10,513 nt of DNA, taken from JBBRMU01 sp038230655. GTDB lineage: Bacteria > Patescibacteriota > Microgenomatia > UBA1406 > GWC2-37-13. The notes under the pieces are model-generated. The model saw nothing but the letters and a program-made list of their open reading frames with translations, was not told where the DNA came from and ran no database searches. The position numbers were made by a program, and so were the translations under genes. Below, piece after piece: positions 1-6,411 of the stretch (the stretch's first letter is position 1; every line of letters begins with the position of its first letter). The stretch is from positions 1 to 10,513 of the forward strand of contig JBBRMU010000031.1 of assembly GCA_038230655.1 (NCBI GenBank), written 5' to 3'.

Positions 1-252
1 AAAGTTAACATCAATTTTTTTTGCTTGAGTTTTCCTTTCATTGACACCAATTTTCTTCATGACTCTTCCTGTATTTAATGAAAAACTGTCAGTTTTTTTT
101 TCTAATTCGTAGTACTGACTTAGCCCTTCACACACTCCCTCTATTTTTGGAAAGTGTTTATCTATATCTAAAGAGTCATTGTCACCAGGAGAAATTTTTC
201 CATCCACAGAAGCAATTAAAAATAACGTAGTGACTGGTCTTTCAGTGATCAT
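1..252 (-). CDS. RibD C-terminal / dihydrofolate-reductase-like family protein, N-terminal part (runs off window)
   Basis: An open minus-strand frame of 84 codons starts at ATG 252 and is still open at base 1, so only the N-terminus is present. It begins MITERPVTTLFLIASVDGKI, the first beta strand and 'S-x-DGKI' segment of the RibD C-terminal (dihydrofolate-reductase fold) family, which typically reduces a pyrimidine or pterin precursor with NADPH. It continues with a GDNDSLDIDKHFPKI-like stretch and NTGRVMKKIG, which I recognise from the same family. Upstream in this frame there is no other ATG before in-frame stops, and the ATG lies 1 nt after the TAA of the acyltransferase gene (TAATATG), implying translational coupling. 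The exact substrate cannot be told from this fragment; riboflavin synthesis is only one possibility, and no other riboflavin genes are visible. Confidence 0.8.
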   Translation of the reverse strand, partial: MITERPVTTLFLIASVDGKISPGDNDSLDIDKHFPKIEGVCEGLSQYYELEKKTDSFSLNTGRVMKKIGVNERKTQAKKIDVNF

Positions 253-253
253 A

Positions 254-859
254 TTACCTAAACCAAGCTGCGCGACCGAGTTTGTAACTGAGTTCTCTAT
301 TTTTTCTTTCCCCTATTACTTTTGCAGGTACTCCTCCAACTATTGAAAATGGAGGAACATCTTTTGTTACTACAGCACCTGCGCCTATCGCGGCCCCTTT
401 TCCAATTGTAACTCCTGGAAGTATGATCGCCCGTGGGCCTATAAAAACATAGTCTTCAATAACAACAGGTTCTTTTACGACAGATTCGACTGCAGCAAAG
501 TGCTCTGTTTCCAAGCTGTGTTGAGAGTTATAAATCATCACCTCTGAAGCAATATCGACGTGATTACCAATTTGGAGAGGAGCGCGTCCATCTAATACAA
601 CGTCCTCACCAATAATTGTATCCTCACCAATCTCTATATTAGGAGGGTAATAGAACCGAGCGCCCATATGGATTGCCGACCCTCGACCAATTTTTATACC
701 ACAAATCCTATATACGAATCTGCGAAAGTGATGAGAAGGTATATAGCCATGAACACGCAGCTTAAAAACCATAAGCTCCCACCAAATTGTTTTTAGCCTT
801 AATTTCAGCTTGTCATTTATCTCATTTGTAGTTAGTTCTTTGCCTGTCTTATCTTGCAT
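254..859 (-). CDS. Hexapeptide-repeat (left-handed beta-helix) acyltransferase, WbbJ/maltose O-acetyltransferase type
   Basis: A 201-aa protein if started at ATG 859. Residues ~1-55 form a Lys/Arg/aromatic-rich amphipathic N-terminal segment. Residues ~56-185 are isoleucine/valine/glycine-spaced hexapeptide repeats (IKIGRGSAI, NIEIGEDTIIGEDV, PLQIGNHVDIASEV, VTIGKGAAIGAGAVV) ending in the conserved SIVGGVPAKVIG. His114 in YNSQHSL is in the position of the usual catalytic histidine. Such trimeric enzymes move an acetyl or other acyl group onto sugars of lipopolysaccharide, capsule or other glycans, so a role in cell-surface carbohydrate is likely, but the acceptor is unknown. An upstream GTG at 877 would extend the frame by 6 residues, but it lies upstream of the TATAAT box whereas ATG 859 lies 6 nt after it, so I take the ATG. 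The reductase gene follows 1 nt after the stop. Confidence 0.9.
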   Translation of the reverse strand: MQDKTGKELTTNEINDKLKLRLKTIWWELMVFKLRVHGYIPSHHFRRFVYRICGIKIGRGSAIHMGARFYYPPNIEIGEDTIIGEDVVLDGRAPLQIGNHVDIASEVMIYNSQHSLETEHFAAVESVVKEPVVIEDYVFIGPRAIILPGVTIGKGAAIGAGAVVTKDVPPFSIVGGVPAKVIGERKNRELSYKLGRAAWFR

Positions 860-865
860 ATGAGT

Positions 866-894
866 ATTATATACCACTCATAGATGATTCTGCA
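866..894 (-). promoter_or_regulatory. Promoter of the acyltransferase gene, predicted leaderless start
   Basis: On the minus strand TATAAT occupies 871-866 within GAGTGGTATATAAT, and ATG 859 follows after 6 nt (ACTCAT). Seventeen bases upstream is TGCAGA (894-889), a poor match to TTGACA. The TGG just before TATATA may act as an extended -10 element. Transcription would begin at or beside the start codon. The same block precedes the helicase gene. Confidence 0.65.
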
Positions 895-946
895 GATAAG
901 AATTGAAAAGTTAGTTAGAGCACTTTTTTAGTACTGCATAAAAAGC

Positions 947-969
947 TGGAAAAATAAGAGCTATACTCT
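947..969 (-). terminator. Weak candidate terminator after the helicase gene
   Basis: In minus-strand sense, AGAG-TATAG-CTCT (969-957) is followed by TTATTTTTCC. The stem is only 4 bp (5 with a wobble pair), so it is weak. It lies 8 nt after the helicase stop and ahead of the acyltransferase promoter, where a terminator would be expected. Confidence 0.25.
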
Positions 970-977
970 GCAAAAAA

Positions 978-2759
978 TTAATACCAATTTTCATCGTCTT
1001 CTACGCCCAAAAATCTTGATTTTCTACCATCATTTCTTCTTCCAAAAATAAAACGCCTTTGGGCATGCGTGATATACAGTTTCTTCTCTGCTCTGGTTAT
1101 TCCAACATAAAATAGCCGTCGTTCTTCTTCAAGTTGGAACAGGTCTTGCAAAGACCGAATATGAGGTAAAATGCCCTCTTCTACACCTGCTATAAATACA
1201 TAAGGAAACTCTAGGCCTTTTGCTTGGTGAAGGGTCATAAGCCGTACACCGTCAGCATTTTTGATATTTCTCTTCTCGCCCTGTGAGTACTCGGACTCCA
1301 CGAGAGCGACTTGTTCAAGAAACTCAAGTATATTTGGAAAACGAACTGCCACTGATTTCAGTTCCTTGATATTTTCTAGCTTTGAGTAGTCTTCAGGGTC
1401 ATCAGGGTTATATAGTTCTAAGTATCCTGTTTCTTTGAAGATCGAGTCTATGAGTTCAACAGTTGGTATATTTTCATAGTTTTCTCTGGTAGTCTGATGA
1501 AAAGCTCTAAATTTATCCCACCTTTTTTTTCCTATTTTGATTATTCTATCTTTGGCAACCTCATCTTTTGGATTAGCAAACAAACGTAAATATGAAAGTA
1601 TATCTTTGACTTCTTTCCTTTCATAAAAGCGTGTTCCTCCAACAAGGGTATATGGCAGTCCGAAATGCAAAAAAGCCTCTTCTATTACACGGGACTGCGC
1701 ATTTGTACGATAAAGAACAGCGCAGTCTCGATATGATCCATTCTTTGTAAGATTCCTTATTTCAGAAGCTATATAAACAGCCTCATCTTGTTCATTCTCA
1801 CACTCATGGATCTCTACTTCTTCCCCATGATCATTAGAAGTAAATAGTTGTAATACTGGGTGTGTCTGATTTTTCCCAATTACCTCAAAAGCAAAGTCAA
1901 GAATATTTTGTGTCGATCGATAATTTTCCTCCAGGTAGTACTCTTTCGTGTCAGAAAAGTCTTCTTTAAACTTCTCAAGATTTCTTATGTCTGCTCCCCT
2001 CCAGGAGTATATACTTTGAGAAAAGTCACCAACTACAGTTACATTCTGTGTTTTCGCACCCAGTAGTTTTGTGAGAGCATACTGCGCAAAATTTGTATCC
2101 TGAAACTCATCAACCATTAAATACCTATATCTCTCCTGATATTTATCAAGTACTGGAGGGTGAAGCGTGAATAGAGAAACAGTCGACATAATTAGATCAT
2201 CGAAATCCAATGCTTGATTTTTTATAAGTTCCTTTTGGTACTCAGTATATATATCTGCGACAACAGCTGCAGTATACTCAGAAAAAAACTCTAAATATCT
2301 ACCTGGAGAAATAAGTTGATTTTTAGCAGCTGAAATTCTATATTGGACAAATGACGGCGTAAGACGTTTATTATCCTTTTTTTTTAGTATCTGTTTGATT
2401 ACATTTGACTGATCGTCGTCATCGTAGATACTAAAGTTACGTTCTATTCCGAGATTATGGCCTTCTCGTCGTAACATCATGCAACAAAATGAATGGAATG
2501 TTCCAACATACCCTAAAACTGCATCCTGCCCAAGAAATTTTTTTATCCTACTTTTCATCTCCTGTGCTGCTTTATTCGTAAAGGTAATCATCACTATATT
2601 CCTTGCATCAACTCCCTGATCAATAAGATAAAGAACTTTATGAATAAGTACACGAGTTTTACCAGATCCTGCTCCTGCTAAAATAACTGCTGGACCGTCA
2701 ATATGTTCTACAGCTTCCATTTGATTCTTGTTTAAACCTGTTAATAGTTTTTTTTCCAT
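978..2759 (-). CDS. pcrA: UvrD/PcrA-family superfamily 1A DNA helicase (compact form)
   Basis: A 593-aa ATP-dependent 3'-5' DNA translocase/helicase for repair or replication restart. All family motifs are present in order: Q motif LNKNQMEAV (9-17), Walker A AGAGSGKTR (28-36), Ia ITFTNKAAQEM (58-68), Ib YVGTFHSFC (84-92), DEAD-like VDEFQDTN (216-223), III VVGDFSQSIYSWRGA (242-256), IV EENYRST (277-283), a YRTNAQSR segment (350-357), V MTLHQAKGLEF (508-518) and VI EEERRLFYVGITRAEKK (544-560). The protein is clearly shorter than typical PcrA/UvrD (about 720 aa). The 2B region after residue 400 is reduced: the usual helix-hairpin-helix start is replaced by RIIKIGKKRWDKF (405-417). The C-terminal tail that in PcrA carries a Tudor-like RNA-polymerase-binding module is missing after SRFLGVEDDENWY. 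ATG 2759 follows a TATAAT box by 8 nt. It may be PcrA, UvrD or Rep by function. Confidence 0.93.
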   Translation of the reverse strand: MEKKLLTGLNKNQMEAVEHIDGPAVILAGAGSGKTRVLIHKVLYLIDQGVDARNIVMITFTNKAAQEMKSRIKKFLGQDAVLGYVGTFHSFCCMMLRREGHNLGIERNFSIYDDDDQSNVIKQILKKKDNKRLTPSFVQYRISAAKNQLISPGRYLEFFSEYTAAVVADIYTEYQKELIKNQALDFDDLIMSTVSLFTLHPPVLDKYQERYRYLMVDEFQDTNFAQYALTKLLGAKTQNVTVVGDFSQSIYSWRGADIRNLEKFKEDFSDTKEYYLEENYRSTQNILDFAFEVIGKNQTHPVLQLFTSNDHGEEVEIHECENEQDEAVYIASEIRNLTKNGSYRDCAVLYRTNAQSRVIEEAFLHFGLPYTLVGGTRFYERKEVKDILSYLRLFANPKDEVAKDRIIKIGKKRWDKFRAFHQTTRENYENIPTVELIDSIFKETGYLELYNPDDPEDYSKLENIKELKSVAVRFPNILEFLEQVALVESEYSQGEKRNIKNADGVRLMTLHQAKGLEFPYVFIAGVEEGILPHIRSLQDLFQLEEERRLFYVGITRAEKKLYITHAQRRFIFGRRNDGRKSRFLGVEDDENWY

Positions 2760-2767
2760 GACATATC

Positions 2768-2796
2768 ATTATATACCACTCTTAGCTTAATATGCA
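2768..2796 (-). promoter_or_regulatory. Promoter of the helicase gene, predicted leaderless start
   Basis: Minus-strand TATAAT (2773-2768) sits inside GAGTGGTATATAAT. ATG 2759 begins after 8 nt (GATATGTC), with no Shine-Dalgarno sequence. TGCATA (2796-2791) is 17 nt upstream, in the same place as TGCAGA in the acyltransferase promoter. The nearer ATG inside GATATG is out of frame with the helicase. Confidence 0.6.
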
Positions 2797-3002
2797 GAAT
2801 CAGGTAAAACAAAATTAAGTTAGAGTGTGTGATGCCTTTGTTATTCTGATGAATAGATATATCTGAATATAAAGTCATTTAAGCCTAGAGTATTCAGATT
2901 GCTCCAGAGCCCTAAAGATAGTAACTCAGCCTTGATACATAATCAGGTTACTGTAGCTGTTGGAAAGCTTTGAAAATTACTAACTTTATAGATTTTAGAT
3001 TC

Positions 3003-3011
3003 TGCTATTAT
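3003..3011 (+). promoter_or_regulatory. Extended -10 promoter of tpiA, predicted leaderless start
   Basis: TGCTATTAT gives an extended -10 (TGn) plus TATTAT at 3006-3011. ATG 3018 follows after 6 nt (TAAATT). No good -35 is seen 16-18 nt upstream, as expected for extended -10 promoters, and there is no Shine-Dalgarno sequence. Confidence 0.6.
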
Positions 3012-3017
3012 TAAATT

Positions 3018-3698
3018 ATGAAATACATTATCGGTAACTGGAAAGCTCACAAAGATATCTTTCAAGCGGTGGAGTGGGCAGAGGAGTTTAAAAAATTAGT
3101 AGAAGGATCTTCGGAGCTTCTAGCTTTACTCAATAACAATGTGCTGAAAATTATAATTTGTCCACCCTTTCCTTTTATTTACCTTTTAAAACAGTTCGTA
3201 ATGAAAATTCCTAATATAGAGATTGGTTCTCAAGATATTTCTCAGTTTGATGAAGGGAGCTATACAGGCGAAGTAACCGCCTCGGGACTGAGACATATAA
3301 TCAGCCACTCAATTATCGGACATAGCGAAAGAAGAAAAGAAGTAGATGAAACTGAAGAGGTTATACTAAGAAAAGTCCAACAATTATCACAGTACAGCCT
3401 TCAATGTATTCTCTGTATTCGTAATGAAAATGATCTAAACTACCAAGCTGCTTCGTTCGTTGCTTATGAACCTATAAACTCCATTGGTTCAGGACATAAT
3501 ATGAATGTCGAAGACGTAATAAATATGAAACAAAGATTAAAGCTCTGGCCTGAACAAAAGTTTATCTATGGCGGAAGTGTTAATCATCAGGACTGTCAGG
3601 AATATTTTCAAACAGAAGAAATAGATGGATTACTTATAGGAAAAGCCTCCTTAGATCCTCAGGAGCTTGTCTCAATTGCACTTCAGACTAAGCATTAA
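3018..3698 (+). CDS. tpiA: Triosephosphate isomerase (compact form)
   Basis: Interconverts dihydroxyacetone phosphate and glyceraldehyde 3-phosphate in glycolysis/gluconeogenesis. Recognisable landmarks are GNWKAHKD (Asn7, Lys9), ICPPFPF (47-53), IGHSERR with the electrophilic His102, AYEPINSIGSG with catalytic Glu151 and loop 6, the phosphate-binding YGGSVN (184-189) and DGLLIGKASL (203-212). All catalytic residues are kept. At 226 aa it is about 25-30 residues shorter than typical bacterial enzymes. The shortening is mainly between strand 5 (CILCIRNENDL) and loop 6, where the helical segment following the usual 'CVGE' is almost absent; archaeal enzymes are shortened in the same place. Loop 6 reads EPINSIGSG, where most bacteria have EPVWAIGTG. 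It is the only plus-strand gene here. Its TAA overlaps the stop of the convergent surface-protein gene. Confidence 0.95.
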   Translation: MKYIIGNWKAHKDIFQAVEWAEEFKKLVEGSSELLALLNNNVLKIIICPPFPFIYLLKQFVMKIPNIEIGSQDISQFDEGSYTGEVTASGLRHIISHSIIGHSERRKEVDETEEVILRKVQQLSQYSLQCILCIRNENDLNYQAASFVAYEPINSIGSGHNMNVEDVINMKQRLKLWPEQKFIYGGSVNHQDCQEYFQTEEIDGLLIGKASLDPQELVSIALQTKH

Positions 3699-5119
3699 AA
3701 AATTAACAACACCCCTGCTCCAATTACTACGAGAGCCATACTGCCAAGGATTACCATAGTATCATTTTCACCTGTAATTAGTTGTGTAGGTGTCGGCGTG
3801 ACAGGAATCGGTGTTGATGTAATATATACAGTTGTAGGTAATAGATCTATAGTTGGAGTTAGTATAGGGATAGTAGGAGTTAGGGTCGCCTCACCTGTTG
3901 CAGTTCCTAAAACTACCTCTTCGCCACTTTTGGCAGTTGTGAATCTTCTGAGAATAGTCACTGGGAGGTCATTTGTGCCTTTTGTCGTTACACTCAAAGT
4001 ATAGACTGCTGGTGAAAGTGGAAGGGGCAGAGACACTTTCCAGTCTCCGTTCTGATCAGATATAAACTTCGTTGAGTAAACAAGTCCCTTTATTGATCTG
4101 ATAGTTATGGAAATTGGTGCATTTGAAAGGGCGTGACCTTTTATTAGGGGACGACTACCTGGTATTACTGCTTGTTCTTTTGGAAAAGTTATCTCAACAG
4201 TTTTTTCTGAAGATTTACCCAAAGGTGGAATAACTTTTGTTGGTGAGGTATGTGGAATAGAAACAGTACCTGTTTTGGTTGGAGATATACTTTTACTCGG
4301 TGTTGGTGTGATTTCCTTTGGCTTTGTTGAGATGATCGGTGATCTTGTTACATTCTCTCCTAGTATATTATCATGATAAACATTTCCTAAAATGACTGTC
4401 TGAGTAAGCGGAGTTGTATTCTCCAGAGTAGTTTCAAATGAAGTATTCTTCAACTCTTCATTTATAATCTGAATTTTCACTGATTCATGTGCGTTAGCTA
4501 TGATGCCTTTTCCAGTAGTCTTGTTTACTAATGAGTTGAGTGGAACAAGCCAATCTCCCCCTTTCACTAAAGAGACGAGCGGATATGCTCCCGGATAATA
4601 ATAGATAACAAATCCTCCGTCGATAGGTTGATTATCCTGGCCTATAACCTTACCGTAGGCTGGCGGACTTGATGCTGATGAGGTTATGACATTCTTAACT
4701 GTTTTAAAATTATAGCTATCGACAGTATTTACTGAGACCACTTCCCCTTCAGCGATTATCTTATATGTATAGCTCGTATTATCCTGAAGATCTTTTAAAA
4801 GAACATAATGGAGGTTGGTAGATGATTTTGTTGATTCTGTATCTCTTTCATCAAAAGCAGCGTGATCGAGATGGCCTTTATCAGGACCATAAATTACCCA
4901 GCTCGTTGTTTTATTGGCTGTTTGATAATAAATACCTACCTGGTGAGCAGAAAGATTCACCAAACTATGATAAAGTAGCGTTTGCTTAGATGCACGAATT
5001 TCTGGAGCTGGAGTTCTAAGAAAGGTCACAGCAACCCCTCCTATAGCTAAGAAAGCTAATATGTATAAAAAAAATGAGGGTGGATTCCTCGATTTAAGAT
5101 AAAGATCGCTGTATGACAT
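3695..5119 (-). CDS. Membrane-anchored surface protein with fibronectin type III-like and Ig-like domains
   Basis: A 474-aa protein with a short cytoplasmic N-terminus, a transmembrane segment at ~16-34, and an extracytoplasmic body. Residues ~45-140 resemble a fibronectin III/purple-acid-phosphatase-N-like domain (HQVGIYYQT, WVIYG, HYVLLKDLQDNTSYTYKI). Residues ~150-250 form a second beta-rich domain beginning GKVIGQDNQPIDGGFV, like carboxypeptidase-regulatory repeats. A Thr/Pro/Ser/Lys linker (~262-303) leads to an Ig-like domain (~305-395; RPLIKGHALSNAP, DQNGDWKVSLPLPLSPAVYTL). A second Thr/Pro-rich linker (~410-447) leads to a hydrophobic C-terminus (455-474) with no charged tail. It is last in the pilN-pilO unit, 3 nt after the 61-aa gene, so it may be a pilus-associated or adhesion protein. 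The exact function is unknown. Confidence 0.8.
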   Translation of the reverse strand: MSYSDLYLKSRNPPSFFLYILAFLAIGGVAVTFLRTPAPEIRASKQTLLYHSLVNLSAHQVGIYYQTANKTTSWVIYGPDKGHLDHAAFDERDTESTKSSTNLHYVLLKDLQDNTSYTYKIIAEGEVVSVNTVDSYNFKTVKNVITSSASSPPAYGKVIGQDNQPIDGGFVIYYYPGAYPLVSLVKGGDWLVPLNSLVNKTTGKGIIANAHESVKIQIINEELKNTSFETTLENTTPLTQTVILGNVYHDNILGENVTRSPIISTKPKEITPTPSKSISPTKTGTVSIPHTSPTKVIPPLGKSSEKTVEITFPKEQAVIPGSRPLIKGHALSNAPISITIRSIKGLVYSTKFISDQNGDWKVSLPLPLSPAVYTLSVTTKGTNDLPVTILRRFTTAKSGEEVVLGTATGEATLTPTIPILTPTIDLLPTTVYITSTPIPVTPTPTQLITGENDTMVILGSMALVVIGAGVLLIF

Positions 5120-5122
5120 ACA

Positions 5123-5308
5123 TTACTCAGTTTTATTTTTTAAAATTGAAAACACACTTTCATCGATATTAATTGTTGGTATAGAGACGTCTTTAATTTC
5201 CTGGTTTACATATTGGTCATGTTGTATATGGTATATCGTGTTCACAACAAAAGCGGTCATTGTCAAGAAAACTGCAACAGATAAGTAGAGAATTTCTTTC
5301 TTGTTCAT
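5123..5308 (-). CDS. Small single-pass membrane protein of the pilus gene cluster
   Basis: A 61-aa protein with a short basic N-terminus (MNKKE), one hydrophobic segment at ~6-25, and a polar 35-residue tail outside. Its ATG overlaps the TGA of the pilO-like gene by 4 nt (ATGA), with GAGG about 10 nt upstream, and its TAA lies 3 nt before the surface-protein gene. This tight packing on both sides argues it is a real gene that works with PilN/PilO or the surface protein. I do not recognise a family. A tiny bitopic pilus-assembly accessory protein is an inference from position only. Confidence 0.7.
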   Translation of the reverse strand: MNKKEILYLSVAVFLTMTAFVVNTIYHIQHDQYVNQEIKDVSIPTINIDESVFSILKNKTE

Positions 5309-5883
5309 AAATAATACGCCTCAATATCAAAAGAAACTTCTAACTTAGCGCTTGCACTTGAGTCTTTTTGTGCGCTAGTGACCTCCATACTTTTTATCAA
5401 CTTTAGACGCCTTTGAGAGAGGAAGTTCGTGACAAATTGTTGAACAGACTCGAAAGGTGCGCTTGAAACAAATACAACTTTATATTGTTTGGTTTTCTTA
5501 TCTCTGAGTATTTTCTTCAGTTCTATCTCTGAAACGGTAACTTTGGATAAAGGTAAACCAGAATCAGATGCAGATTTTTGTATATCTACAAAAAAATTAC
5601 TTACTAGTGGTGAAACGGGAAGGGCCTGATCCAATAAAGGTAGTTCATCTCGATGGTTTTCAAGAATTGTCTGAATCTCAATGATTTTATTTATCGCAGT
5701 ATCATATTTTTTATCTATTTCCTTGAGATCAGCTAACTCTTTCTTAAGTCTAAATGCAGTTTCCAAGTTTGGTTTTATCGCAACGAATATAAAAAAAGAA
5801 AATATAAGAAAAAAGGAAATAAGAAAACCATAGTTAGCTATTTTCTTATGCATCAACTGTTCTTTGGTATATTTAGAAGGCAT
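5305..5883 (-). CDS. pilO: PilO-like type IV pilus inner-membrane assembly protein
   Basis: A 192-aa protein with a short cytoplasmic N-terminus, a strongly hydrophobic segment at ~18-36 (FLISFFLIFSFFIFVAI), a coiled-coil-like region (~40-82) and a C-terminal alpha/beta domain. The segment LPVSPLVSNFFVDIQKSA followed by a hydrophobic beta strand (YKVVFVSSAPFESVQQFV) is the usual PilO arrangement. PilO pairs with PilN at the inner membrane and aligns the pilus or type II secretion machine. It starts 3 nt after the pilN-like stop (TAACCTATG) and ends by overlapping the 61-aa gene. The family assignment rests on architecture and neighbour, since PilO sequences are poorly conserved. Confidence 0.8.
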   Translation of the reverse strand: MPSKYTKEQLMHKKIANYGFLISFFLIFSFFIFVAIKPNLETAFRLKKELADLKEIDKKYDTAINKIIEIQTILENHRDELPLLDQALPVSPLVSNFFVDIQKSASDSGLPLSKVTVSEIELKKILRDKKTKQYKVVFVSSAPFESVQQFVTNFLSQRRLKLIKSMEVTSAQKDSSASAKLEVSFDIEAYYL

Positions 5884-5886
5884 AGG

Positions 5887-6411
5887 TTATGAAATGAACG
5901 TTTTTAATATTAAAGAGAAGGAGTACCCACCTTCTACCTTTCTAAGATTACTCAAGTCGTATATCATAAATTTCTTATCCATTTTTAGCCTTGTATAAAA
6001 GTTCTGTACAGTATTTAAATCAACAGATTGACCAGAAAGACTAATCTCATCTTTTTTAACACTAATCTTACTTGCCGTAATTTTTTCTGGGAAGACGTTC
6101 AGATAATAGGTTAACATTTGTGTGAACTGATATTGGTCAGCAAGAACCACCTTAATTCCCAGAATACGGTCACCATAGCCGCCAGCTTGCTCCAGTAGTG
6201 GGGCAGAGACATTTACAATTTGCTGTTTTTGCCTCAGAGATTCCTTTAGATCAACAATTTCCTGATCCACAGTAAATCTATAGATGAAAACGCCTAATAC
6301 AACAAGCATCGTCAGAACCAGAATGTATCTTAAATAGTTAAACGAGAAGAAAATTATTCTATCTAAGAATGTTTGTTCTATAGGTGGTAAAAGATTTATT
6401 TTGTATCTCAT
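5887..6411 (-). CDS. pilN: PilN-like type IV pilus assembly protein
   Basis: A 174-aa protein beginning MRYKINLLPP, which carries the INLLP motif of PilN that binds the cytoplasmic PilM protein. A transmembrane segment at ~28-46 (YILVLTMLVVLGVFIYRF) follows, then a heptad-like stretch (EIVDLKESLRQKQQIV) and a ferredoxin-like periplasmic domain (VFPEKITASKISVKKDEISLSGQS). With PilO it forms the inner-membrane platform of type IV pili or related competence machines. Its ATG overlaps the rpsT TGA by 4 nt, so translation is probably coupled to ribosomal protein S20. No pilM gene is adjacent in this window, which is unusual because pilM normally precedes pilN. Confidence 0.87.
   Translation of the reverse strand: MRYKINLLPPIEQTFLDRIIFFSFNYLRYILVLTMLVVLGVFIYRFTVDQEIVDLKESLRQKQQIVNVSAPLLEQAGGYGDRILGIKVVLADQYQFTQMLTYYLNVFPEKITASKISVKKDEISLSGQSVDLNTVQNFYTRLKMDKKFMIYDLSNLRKVEGGYSFSLILKTFIS

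Larger units (their letters stand above)
2760..3017. other. Divergent intergenic region between helicase and tpiA
   Basis: These 258 bp carry the outward-facing promoters of both genes. The central part (about 2826-3002) encodes no convincing ORF or RNA. It holds an inverted repeat AGTAAC (2920-2925) / GTTACT (2947-2952) with a 21-nt spacer, nearer to tpiA, which could be an operator or chance. No tRNA T-loop (GTTCRA) was seen here. Confidence 0.5.

Noticed and set aside
889..947. Hairpin GTGCT/AGTAC around an A/T run near 919-936 as terminator
   Set aside because: The 5-bp stem needs a wobble pair and is not followed by a U-tract on the minus strand.
1860..2066. Plus-strand ORF opposite the helicase gene (68 codons)
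   Set aside because: It lies wholly antisense to conserved helicase motifs and its protein has no recognisable features.
2826..3002. tRNA or small RNA in the helicase-tpiA intergenic region
   Set aside because: No cloverleaf, T-loop consensus or terminator-like hairpin with U-tract could be found.
3780..3880. Repeat-like GTTGGAGTTAG / GTAGGAGTTAG stretches
   Set aside because: These encode the Thr-Pro-Ile linker of the surface protein on the minus strand; irregular low-complexity coding sequence, not a DNA repeat array.
3798..4004. Plus-strand ORF of 68 codons, Val/Gly rich
   Set aside because: It is the complement of the Thr/Pro-rich linker and Ig-like domain end of the surface protein; the Val/Gly bias follows from that.
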